This document shows positions 34,200 through 43,939 of a DNA stretch of 64,000 nucleotides, piece by piece (within the stretch, counting starts at the first letter, position 1; every line of letters begins with the position of its first letter). The notes beneath the pieces are model-generated. The model was not told the DNA's origin. It saw nothing but the letters and a program-made list of their open reading frames with translations, and did not search any database. Made by a program: the position numbers and the translations under genes. Source of the stretch: Protopterus annectens (lineage: Eukaryota; Chordata; Ceratodontiformes; Protopteridae); assembly GCF_019279795.1 (NCBI RefSeq), contig NC_056743.1:868416364-868480363 (forward strand), read 5' to 3'.

Positions 34200-37100
34200 C
34201 TAGCCTACTACTAAGCTAGTGAGGCAAAGAAATAATAATTACAAGTGCATAAAGTCTGAACTTCTTATCTCAAAGCTTCAACTTAACCCTAAAGAATCTA
34301 TCTATATTATCTGTAGTTATCTACCACCAGGCAACAACGTTACTACCTTAGAAAATATCCTCAGTTGGACCACTTCCACCCACCCACAAGAAACCATAAT
34401 ACTAGAAGACCTTAACCTAGACTGGACCTCTTTTAACACTAATAACCCAACCTCTCATATCAACCTCCATGGCTTTACACAGACAATAAACACCCCTACT
34501 AGGACAAACAAACCTAATAACAAAGAAAGTATTATTGATTGGATTCTCGTGAATAAACCTCTACTAAAATATAAGTCTGGAACATTACCTGATGACTTTA
34601 GTGATCACAATTTAACTTATAAGTCAGAAAAATGCCCCTTACAATACTCCAATCTTTAGAACCCTACGCGATCTCAAACATTTCAACACTATTCAATTTA
34701 AAACTGAACTAAATGCCTGTAACTGGAACCCAGTAAAGACACTGCCTCTTGAAGAAGCTGTCCTATACTTTAACACCACATTCCTAACAATTCTAGATAA
34801 CCATGCTCCAAAACGCTCCATCCAAATTAAATCTAAACCTGCCCCTTGGCTATCTAATGATACAAGACAAAAAATGTTACTTAGAAATAAAGCATGGAAA
34901 AAATGGCAAACTAGCAAATCTCCTATAGACCAACAGACTTTCAGGCACCTAAGAAACACTACCAAAAAAGCCATCTTCGCTGATAAAAGGAGTTATTTTA
35001 GTAACCTCCAGCAAGCTAATCACAACAACCCTCAAAAATTCTGGTCAACCCTAAATAGACTTCTTCACCCTGGACAGACTTCCACTCCATCCCCATCTGG
35101 GTCTGAAAAGAATTCTGCCCTTGATATAGCCAATACTTTCAACTCTTTCTTTACTGACACTATTAATGCCTTGGCCTCTCCTCTCTCTAGTGATAACACT
35201 AACATCCCTGACCTTGTATCCCTCAAACTACCAACCTTTAGGCTTCTACCCATCTCTACCTCCTTTATACAGAGATGTATCCATAAACTCAAAACCATGC
35301 TCCCCCTCAGCAGACCAACTTCCATCCGAATTCCTTCAAAAAGCAGCCTCCGAAATAGCCTATCCCATATCTATTCTCATTAATAGAACTATAAGTGAAG
35401 AAACCATACCTGACATCTGGAAAATCTCACACATCATACTCTTACACAAAGGAGGTAACTCCTATGATTATTCTAACTACAGACCCATAGCTCTCTTGTC
35501 CCCACTCGCTAAGATCATGGAAAAATGTGTTCACCAGCAGTTAATGAACCACCTAATAAAAAACAACATTCTTACTAATTGTCAACATGGCTTTAGGCCT
35601 TTTCATAGCACAACCACCGCTCTCCTCTCCTTTACTGACCTTAACAAGAATCGTAATAATAACATCCTGTCTTCAGCTCTCTTTATCGACCTATCCAAAG
35701 CCTTTGACATGGTTAATCACTCTCTCCTTATACAAATTCTCAAATCTCTTTCCTTGGAATCTAAAGCTGTCCACTGGTTCAATTCCTATCTCTCTAATAG
35801 GAAACAAGCCGTTCTCTGGGATAAGAAACTATCATCTCTTCTACCTATCTCTCTTGGGGTCCCCCAAGGCTCTATCCTTGGACCTCTTCTTTTCTCCCTC
35901 TTTATAAACGACCTACAAGCAGCTATTCCCCAGGCTACATGCTTACAATACGCTGATGACTCCACACTAATTTGCTCTGCTAAATCCATTGCTGAACTCC
36001 AAACTAATACTCAAGATATATTCTCCAAAGTCGAAACTTGGTTCTTAAAACGTTGCCTACTCCTTAACGCAAAAAAAAACAAACTCCTACTCTTTAAGCC
36101 TACTAACAGATCCCCTGCACTAGATTTCACTATCTTATCTAATAATGGAACCATTATATCACCTGACCCTACTACCAAACTGCTAGGTGTCACAATTGAC
36201 AACAACCTTACCTTTGACTGTCACATTAATAATACCATTAAAAATGTAAACAGGAAACTCGGCTCTCTCTATAGAATTAGGACTTTCCTAACCTCCCCAG
36301 CCAAAGCTACTCTTGCCCACTCTCATCTCATTTCTACTCTTCTCTATGCCTCACCAGTATACACTAACCTCAAAAAAAACAATCTTCACAAACTGTCAAC
36401 CACCTACAATAACATAGCTAGATTTGTTACTGGTAAGCCTTTTAGAACACATCACTGTTTGAATCTGCAGCAACTTAACTGGCTTGAACTGTCTAACATG
36501 CTACTTCTTTCCCAACTTAGTTGTCCATAGAGCTCTCTACCAAAGTCAAAATACACCTGCACTTTCTAACCTCTTAACCACATATTCTAATCTAAACTCC
36601 CTCCGCTCATCAAACAAACTGCTAGTTTCCTTAACAAAATCTAATAACCTAGCTGGTGACTCCCTCTTCTCAAATGCCTTGGGTAAACACTGGAATCAAC
36701 TTCCTACCGAACTTACTTCCATGGCATCTACTATTTTGTTTAAACAAAAACTTAGAATCTACCTGAAAAGCCACTGGATGTGTCCCTGTTCAAATCCTGA
36801 TTAAATGTTAATTCCTTACCTACCACTCTCTTCTCTCCCTTTTCGTACGCCCCTTTTCCCTCCCCTTAACTGGCCATCTCTACCTTGCCTCCTTCTCTTC
36901 ACAAATCCTATTCCTTGTGTCTCTGACTCTATTCCCAGGAAGCTTATATCTTTTTCAACTCTGCACTGTCCTTCTACTGCTTTTTTTTTTTTTTTTTGCT
37001 AACTCCTGACCCTTTACTCTCTCTTCTCATGTTACAATATGTAATAATGCTAAAGATGATAGTATTTAGATAGTCTAGGTAGTTTAATCCTTTGTAATCT

Positions 37101-37430
37101 AGTTTTAGGTTTCAATGTTTTAGTTCTTTTTCCCTGGTCTTTCTTATTATTTTCTCGGTTTTTAGAAGTTGTAATGATGTTTAATATAATGTATTTTAGT
37201 TTTATCTTGAAATTTTTCAGTCGCCTTCTTTTTTGTAATCAAGATGCATTTGTTGAAGTGCTACAAGTCTGTAACCTGTTATTTGTACTCATTATAAATC
37301 TCTTATGTCCATATGTGGAGCTTTTCTCCCCGGGCCTCTGCTGAAAATGGAAATATATCCAGTCAGACTAGCCCGGTTAACAAATGTAAAATAAACAAAA
37401 TAAATAAATAAATAAACTCCGCTGGTGTTT
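34200..37430 (+). mobile_element. L2-type LINE, 5' truncated (copy 1)
   Basis: The element begins within the endonuclease and ends with an L2-type 3' tail (CTTTTCTCCCCGGGCCTC at about 37320) and TAAA repeats to about 37427. Endonuclease and RT are both present but frames change at least three times. It is homologous over its length to copy 2 at 40.7-45.9 kb; both share the 3' tail. Group membership (L2 or a close relative in the CR1/L2/Rex superfamily) is by motif style. Confidence 0.82.
34219..36804 (+). pseudogene. L2-type ORF2: endonuclease and RT (copy 1)
   Basis: Endonuclease end at 34219-34659: YLPPGN, LEDLNLDW (in place of GDFNxDW), DFSDHNL. A second frame from about 34650 to 35230 carries RNKAWKKWQTSK and NPQKFWSTLNRLL. 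The RT frame, to 36530, has SADQLPSEFLQKAA, HKGGNSYDYSNYRPIALLS, ALFIDLSKAFDMVNH, VPQGSILGPLLFSLFINDL and YADDSTLI. The C-terminal end continues in another frame to 36804 (RSSNKLLVSL, WNQLPTEL). Frame shifts near 34650, 35250 and 36520 disable it. Confidence 0.84.
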
Positions 37431-37700
37431 GTAAAACTGAGTTAATACAAATACCTATGTTAGTGCACTAAACTGTGTATGTTGAAGCACATCAAGTGTG
37501 CTGAACATAATTGGTAATAAGTAAAGTATCAAGATAAAACTACAAATTCTCAGAGCTTTTACTTTAAAAGCAGTTTTTAGTCTAGTTGTGTTTGCAAATA
37601 GGGCGTGTCTTGTAAGTCAGCTTTCACCTTAAGTAGTTAATTGACTTTGTTATTATTAGCCCAGAGAGTATTTAAGCTGTGACTTTTTGTTTTTCTTGAT

Positions 37701-37738
37701 CTGAAGAAGTTTGTTTATTGGAATAAACGAAAAGCGCT
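37701..37738 (+). ncRNA. Hammerhead-like motif, right arm of PLE locus D
   Basis: CTGAAGAAG, stem GTTTGTT / AATAAAC, GAAAAGCGCTT. Seven possible stem II pairs including one G-U. The base after the palindrome is T, allowed at the cleavage position. Confidence 0.6.
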
Positions 37739-38240
37739 TTATCATTTCGTTCTGTGCTACTGTGTGGTTTCTTCTCTATTTTGTTTTTCAGTTGTCTAGA
37801 GTTTTAATTTAGTTTTTACTGATTGTTTTTTCTGTGTGACCTTCAAACTCTTTGTTTTAGTTTGTTAGTTGGATTAGTTTGCAGTCACCTTAATGGTAAT
37901 GGACATCAGACAGCTCTGTGTTTCTTATGCTTAGTTAAACACTTCACTTGTGCTGTGCTGATGAGGTCATAACCAGTTCAAAATATGCATATCCACAGCT
38001 AGTGGTGTTTGGTGTTATTGGCCTGAAATTGACAAATGAAATTGCTTAAAAATAAATCGAGCATGGGTATTCAGAATTGCCATGTTGCTGAAACACCTGA
38101 TGTTCATAGGGGTCATTTGCATGTATCCAGTGTGTCTCTGATACAAGAGGTTTGAGAGGTCACTCAGTGGAAGTTCTGTCTTGGCTGGAGTTTTATTTAG
38201 ATTTTACTGATTCATTCATAGTACACTGAGAAAACAAAAT

Positions 38241-38774
38241 GCTAGGATGCATACATTTAATCTGGGAATAATGCCTGCCTCTCCACTCCCTTAAAACGTC
38301 ACCTTCTGTGTATGCATCTGGTATTAGATTGGGATGAAAGCACAAATGGCTATAGTTGTATATTTCAAGTATTTGCTGTCAGATATATGTTCAGTTAATC
38401 TCTTCATCTTACCCCCCAAAGGCAAGCCAGCCTGCTGCTGTTAGATGCATAATAACAGCATGCCTCCTCATGCCGAAAAATAACCAGCTGTGTATGTGCC
38501 CACTGTTTATCAGGAAACTAAAAAGATCATTAATTTATTGCAATCTGTTGATCCAGACATTTCGCTATCACTAAGATAAGCTATAGTGACCTATTGTGCA
38601 TGCCTCTGAGATTTGTCAGGAAGGTTAAAGAAATAACAACCACACTGTCCACATCCCCCCACACAAGCTGTAATGAAAGTGGTAATGTAAATATTGAAAA
38701 CTGCTTTCATGAGTCAGAGGTAGCCAGATAAACCAGTAAAAAATCACACTATTGTATAACAAAAAAAAAAAAAA
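38241..38774. other. Non-coding spacer
   Basis: No gene, TE motif or notable repeat was recognised apart from a poly(A) run near 38761. Confidence 0.4.
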
Positions 38775-38803
38775 CCCTTCAGCATGAAAGGCATTTAAAA
38801 TGT

Positions 38804-38914
38804 ATGGTTAAGGTGTTTGCCTTACAAACACAAGGTACAGAGTTTGAATCTCACAGGCTAGGCTTAAAATGGCTCGCAAGGGCAGTTAGCCTAGTACTAA
38901 CCTATGAACCTATG
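38804..38914 (+). mobile_element. tRNA-headed SINE with CR1 3' tail
   Basis: The head TGGTTAAGGTGTTTGCC and AGAGTTTGAATCTC look like A-box and B-box regions of a tRNA-derived promoter. The second half, GGCTAGGCTTAAAATGGC then TTAGCCTAGTACTAACC and TATGAACCTATG, is the tail that ends CR1 copy 2 (61995-62048) and, inverted, CR1 copy 1. The element is therefore probably mobilised by the CR1 RT. At about 111 bases it is short. Confidence 0.75.
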
Positions 38915-40012
38915 TGTCAACCAACAATCAACACACAGTAATTATCTATTTATAATCAAAATGAATTTGTAAAAATCCTAAACCCATGCATGATACCTGC
39001 AGTTTCAAAAAGGGCACTGTAGAAATGGAATCACTGATGCTGGAGGAACAGTGGTGTCTAATTGTAACTGCCATAATGTTTCAAGATGCTGTAACTTTGA
39101 TTCCCATTGACCTTCCCTAGGATCCACCCTGGCTTCATAAACCATAGGATCACTGGGCAAAGGCTAAAGTAGCCCTGTTAGTGGTATTGAAATTGGATTG
39201 TAACCATTTGTTATTTGTACTTTGAGGGCATAAAATCTCATTCACATGCCTTCTCAAAAGCCGACGTATGGAAATGTGCGCACACACACATGGATATAAT
39301 CAAAGGAAATACAAAGTGTGAACAGAGTCGCCAATTTAAATATATAGTGGATTACAAATGTGCCACTTTGAATACAATCTCAGGTCAAAAGTAATTTTTA
39401 AAAGAGGGAATTTTGTCTTCAGGGGTTGTGTTGTTTGGAACTGTGTTTGTCTAGTCTGGCTTTTCATGTTGGTAAGCTGGAGAGGATGCTAAGGAAACTG
39501 GTTTATGAGCATCTTTGACATTTCACAGAAAAAAAAAAATCAAACCATGTACTTTTTAGATATTCCCTGAGCTGTTCCGATTACAAAGGGTTTAGATTTG
39601 GAATTATTGTCAGAAGGATCTTAGGAGAGGTCAGTGGGAATCAAAGTTAGAGCATTGAGAAACATTATGGCAGTTAAGATTAGATGCCACCATTGTCCCA
39701 GGGATCAGTGATTCTGTTTTTTAAGGTGCCCTTTTTAAAACAATAGGCATCAAAACTGTAATTTTAACAGTGATTAACATGGATATTTTTATTAATTATT
39801 TCAATGCATTAATGTATTTAGGTAAATTTAATAACTTAAATCCATGTTTATTAAATGCAATTAATTTTTACAGATGCACTTTGATTATGAATAGATAATT
39901 CATTGTATTGTGTTGAGTTGGTTTTTGGTTGATGTGATTGATCTGGCTGTTGGTTAACATGATTTGTATACATTTTTTTTAAATGCCTTTCACATTACTG
40001 AATATTTTGGTT

Positions 40013-40053
40013 CTGATGAAGTCGTGTTATAATGTAGAAAAGGACAACAGTGC
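40013..40053 (+). ncRNA. Degenerate hammerhead-like motif, PLE locus E
   Basis: A canonical first box (CTGATGAAG) is followed by a poorly paired stem (GTC / GGAC) and a changed second box (AACAGTGCTTAAC against GAAAGCACTTAAC at locus B). It is related to locus B and unlikely to be functional. Confidence 0.4.
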
Positions 40054-40070
40054 TTAACCTAAGCTCCAGA

Positions 40071-40690
40071 GCTCCTCCTTGCTGCATGTGTTTTTTAATG
40101 TTTAAATTGCACACACACATTGAAGAAGTGCTTTTATGACTTGAATAACTTGGGCTAGCTATACCTGAAGTGCTTTTACTGGCAATTTTCTAGTTGTACA
40201 ATTGTGAATAATTGATTTAATTTTTCTGGTATATCTTTAAAATCTGGCAAGTGTTTATTTACTGCATTGCTCTCTTGCTTAGGTTTCTTAGCTATAAATC
40301 TTAGTTCATTCTGAAGTATGCTACTTTACCCCCCCCCCCACCAAACCTTTCTGAATGCATTATTATATAATAACTGCCTGTTGTTGTCTTCATGCTTACC
40401 CTAGAATTTTTGCTTTTCTCTTTTCCTAGTTGAACTCTACAGTTCCATACAAAGCGGTGTCTACAGGACTGCAATCAGTTTCTCTCAACATTTAAACAGA
40501 GTAGGTTACACACAAAAAGCATTTGTTAAGCTTTCACTTACAGTGCTTTGTAATTAAGCAGGTCACCATATTGGTCAGCCATAGGGCTCTTTGTTTCTAC
40601 TTGAGTGGTTGCCTCCTTCCCCTGTAACTGCAGTAAATTGACTCTTACATTAGAGCTGTAATACTTACCTTATAGCTTTAGGACACCTTA
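40071..40690. other. Non-coding spacer
   Basis: No gene recognised. A C-run lies near 40330. Pyrimidine-rich sequence toward the end may already belong to the leader of the L2-type LINE. Confidence 0.4.
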
Positions 40691-40961
40691 GGAAACCTTG
40701 TAAACTGCAATAGCCCTTCGTTAAGCCTCTTGCTACGCCGGGCTCTCTTCGCTCCCTCCCTGCCCCCAATTCCTCCTGCCCCAGTACCTCTAAATTTATA
40801 GTACTATAGCCACTCCCCACTTTCTAGATCCTATCTGCTTTCATCTGGGATAATTCCACCCACCCCTATTCTACTACCTACATTTAATAGCACCTATTAG
40901 CTTTCATCTGGCATTCTCCCATCCCCCTTCCAGTACCTTTACCTCACCACTCTATCTTCTG

Positions 40962-41600
40962 GTGTTGCATCACCAGGTAAAACAGTTCCTTCACTCACTA
41001 GCTGAATCACATATAATGATATACTCCTCTTTACTACCCCTCTTGTTCACACCCCTCTTGTTCACACCATACCTCCTTACCTTGTATGAAAACCAGTTTC
41101 TTACGGGATTTCAGGTCCCAAAAGGCCATACTATCACCCCAGCTGTAAGTCCTCCCACCTTCAACCATACTTACAGTACCAGATCCTATCCAACATCTTG
41201 TTCAGTCTATCAACATCTCAACCCCAGGCACATTAGCTCTAGATCCAAACACTACCACAAACTAATAAACAAATTCCTGAAGTTCATCACCGAGTATAGA
41301 CTCAACCTAATACTTGGTGGTGATATTCACCCCAACCCTGGCCCACTCACTTCAGATACACATACCCCCTCTACTTGCAATCTAAGCTACAAACCTACAA
41401 TTAATAGGCCAACTAACTCTCTCCTAGTCTGTCATCTCAATATTAGAAGCATTAATAACAAGGTACATGAATTGCATGCACTTCTGGATGTCCACTTCCC
41501 TGAGATTCTCTGTTTATCTGAAACCTGGTTAAAACCTAACACTAAAGACAATGAAGTGTTGCCACCTGGGTACAACATACACAGGCTGGATCGTGCTTGA
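40962..41600 (+). pseudogene. L2-type LINE N-terminal ORF with 2A-like motif and endonuclease start
   Basis: The frame starts MLHHQVKQF. Residues ~20-45 are hydrophobic (YSSLLPLLFTPLLFTPYLL), then comes a basic segment. At 41322-41345 it encodes DIHPNPGP preceded by NLILGG, fitting the 2A-like consensus D-[V/I]-x-x-N-P-G-P, where the ribosome skips the Gly-Pro bond. 2A-like sites are known just upstream of the endonuclease in several APE-type non-LTR elements. Downstream comes the endonuclease start HLNIRSINNK and CLSETWLKP. The frame stops at a TGA (41598-41600) where the next residues GRGGGVAVLYK continue the endonuclease in the same frame, so this is probably a CGA to TGA decay. Further frame changes follow before 42150. 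Confidence 0.78.
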
Positions 41601-42703
41601 GGAAGGGGTGGGGTAGCTGTACTCTATAAATCTGAGTTGAATGTCACCATAGATGTAATACAACCTCCTCAGATTAATAACTCTGAGATTCTTGCCACCA
41701 AATTGCAACTTAATAAAATAAATGCATTAATATCATCTGTATGTACATTCCCCAGGTAACAATATATCTACATTTGAAGATATTCTGCACTGGTTATCAT
41801 GTCACTACCCCAAGAAACCCTACTACTTGGAGACTTTAACATAGACTGGGGCACCTGTTCCTTAGAATCCCCAACCACCCATATTAACCTGCATGCATTT
41901 ACACAAATCATATCCACCCCTACCAGGATAGGTAAACCCAACCAAAAAAAAGTATCCTTGACTGGGTACTCATAAACAGTCACCCCCAACTGTACACCTC
42001 TGGTACCCTCCTTAATGGCCTAAGTGATCACCTTCTCACATATGTAATTAAGCACAAAACCATTAAAATTCAACAACCCTTACTCAGAAAGGTTAGAAAC
42101 AATAAAAACTTTGACCCTGCCAAATTCCAACAAGAACTAAACTCATGTAATTGGTCTATTCTAAAACACCTCCCTTAGAGGAAGCAGTAGCATACTTTAA
42201 CAACAAATTCCTTGAGATCCTTGATTTGCATGCACCTGTTCGTTCAAAGAAAACCAAGGCAAAATCTGCACCATGGCTTTCTATAGAGTCTAAACTCAAA
42301 ATTACCCTTAGAAACAAAGCATGGGCTTTATGGCGTTCTTCTAAAGACCCTCAAGATCACATTAAATACAGGCAATCCAGGAACGAAACCAAAAATCAAT
42401 TTTACAAGACAAAAAACAATACTACTGTAATTTACAGACAGTAAATCAAAATAACCCTCAGAAGTTTTGGGCAGGTTTAAATAATCTACTACATCCTGGA
42501 CAAACTTCAACCCCAATCCCTGCTGCTACTATTGATAAAACCCCTGAAGATGTTTCTGATAGTTTTAACCAATTCTTTACTGAGACAATTCAAGCCCTAG
42601 CTAGCCAACTACTTCCTAGCTCCCCTGGTCCTGAAAGTAGCACCCCTGGAAACCTGAAAACACAGCTTAATCCAGTAATGGTACAAATCAGGCAAATGCG
42701 ATT

Positions 42704-42744
42704 AGCGCTTTCTTTCACTTTATTTAAAATGTGAACTTCTTCAG
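42704..42744 (-). ncRNA. Hammerhead-like motif, left arm of PLE locus F
   Basis: Reverse complement: CTGAAGAAG, stem TTCAC / GTGAA with an A/T-rich loop, then GAAAGCGCTAA. Matches the motif at 43899-43939. Confidence 0.6.
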
Positions 42745-43898
42745 AAACATGTGCCCTCCCCTGCACAAGTCATTTAAATCCTATAAAACAGGATATGATG
42801 TCACAAAATGGTCCTTAAATATTAAGTATTTATGAACATGAATGTAAAATTTTTGACTGATGTATATAAATATACATAAAAAGAACTGTAAGCATATATG
42901 AAAAAACATGTATATATATATTTTGATAAAACTGGTCCATTGTATGTAAACTGCATAGTGCCATCATTCAAATGTTTTTTAGTGTAAATTACAGGTGATG
43001 AATCGAACCATATGACAACATTCTAAAAATGAATGTTATGATGTTTAAATCTTTAGATGTGGACTGAAATATGTATCCTAGCTAGATGAAATCACTGAGG
43101 TATAGACATTTATAATAGTGGTACTGAATGAAATTAATTACAACAAAAAAAAACATTAAACATTGTGTTAAGATGTATTTTAAATGTATCTGACAATGTT
43201 ATTTGTACAGCAAAAAACATTTGATGTTTATTACCTCATTGAGGCCTGGATGCTGATCTGCCCCTAACGTTAGTTGCCATATGGTCTCCTTTTGCTCTAA
43301 TTTGTTGTTGATGTCCCCCATAAACGTCACTTTTTCTATATGATCTAAAACAATTAGTTGCCATATGGTCTACTAACGTTAGGGGCAGATCAGCATCCAG
43401 GCCTCAATGAGGTAATAAACATCAAATGTTTTTTGCTGTACAAATAACATTGTCAGCTACATTTAAAATACATCTTAACACAATGTTTAATGTTTTTTGT
43501 TGTAATTAATTTCATTCAGTACCACTATTATAAATGTCTATACCTCAGTGATTTCATCTAGCTAGGATACATATTTCAGTCCACATCTAAAGATTTAAAC
43601 ATCATAACATTCATTTTTAGAATGTTGTCATATGGTTCGATTCATCACCTGTAATTTACACTAAAAGACATTTGAATGATGGCACTATGCAGTTTACATA
43701 CAATGGACCAGTTTTATCAAAATATATATATACATGTTTTTTCATATATGCTTACAGTTCTTTTTATGTATATTTATATACATCAGTCAAAAATTTTACA
43801 TTCATGTTCGTAAATACTTAATATTTAAGGACCATTTTGTGACATCATATCCTGTTTTATAGGATTTAAATGACTTGTGCAGGGGAGGGCACATGTTT

Positions 43899-43939
43899 CT
43901 GAAGAAGTTCACATTTTAAATAAAGTGAAAGAAAGCGCT
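43899..43939 (+). ncRNA. Hammerhead-like motif, right arm of PLE locus F
   Basis: CTGAAGA, A, GTTCAC, loop ATTTTAAATAAA, GTGAAA, GAAAGCGCTA. Five consecutive stem II pairs (the outermost G faces A). The loop-closing CAC/GTG is shared with locus A. Confidence 0.6.

Larger units (their letters stand above)
33898..37791. mobile_element. PLE locus D: outward-facing terminal segments around an L2 LINE
   Basis: TSD TTGTCTAGAGTTTTAA at 33882-33897 and 37792-37807. The left arm (33898 to about 34145) and right arm (about 37555-37791) are inverted copies of each other, sharing AGACACGCCCTATTTGCAAA in inverse form and a hammerhead-like motif each. No PLE coding sequence remains. An L2-type LINE occupies the space between. 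The LINE is in the middle of the PLE, so it inserted later or replaced the centre. Confidence 0.8.
33376..38240. repeat. Foldback repeat pair, split by a PLE insertion
   Basis: Leftmost arm 33376-33600 (CTCCAGCCAAGCTAGAACTT onward) is repeated inverted at 33745-33897 and, beyond the PLE, at 37808-37870. A further inverted relative of the whole unit lies at 37880-38240 (GAGGTCACTCAGTGGAAGTT near 38155). Joining flanks around the PLE restores continuous symmetry: TTTAGTTTTTACTGATTG follows the arm on both sides. No coding sequence is found. The family is unknown; long inverted arms suggest a foldback DNA transposon. Confidence 0.65.
38775..40070. mobile_element. PLE locus E: old inverted dimer with GIY-YIG remnant
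   Basis: Left arm (about 38775-39130) and right arm (about 39590-40010) are inverted copies: the stretch around AATGGAATCACTGATG (39024) matches the reverse complement around ATCAGTGATTCTG (39704), and TAATTATCTATTTATAATCA matches near 39883. In the centre, plus strand near 39450-39505, VGKLERMLRKLVYEH matches the GIY-YIG segment of PLE nucleases. A degenerate hammerhead-like motif is at the right end. Both arms are diverged and carry insertions, including a SINE in the left arm, so this is the oldest of the PLE loci here. No TSD was found. Confidence 0.65.
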
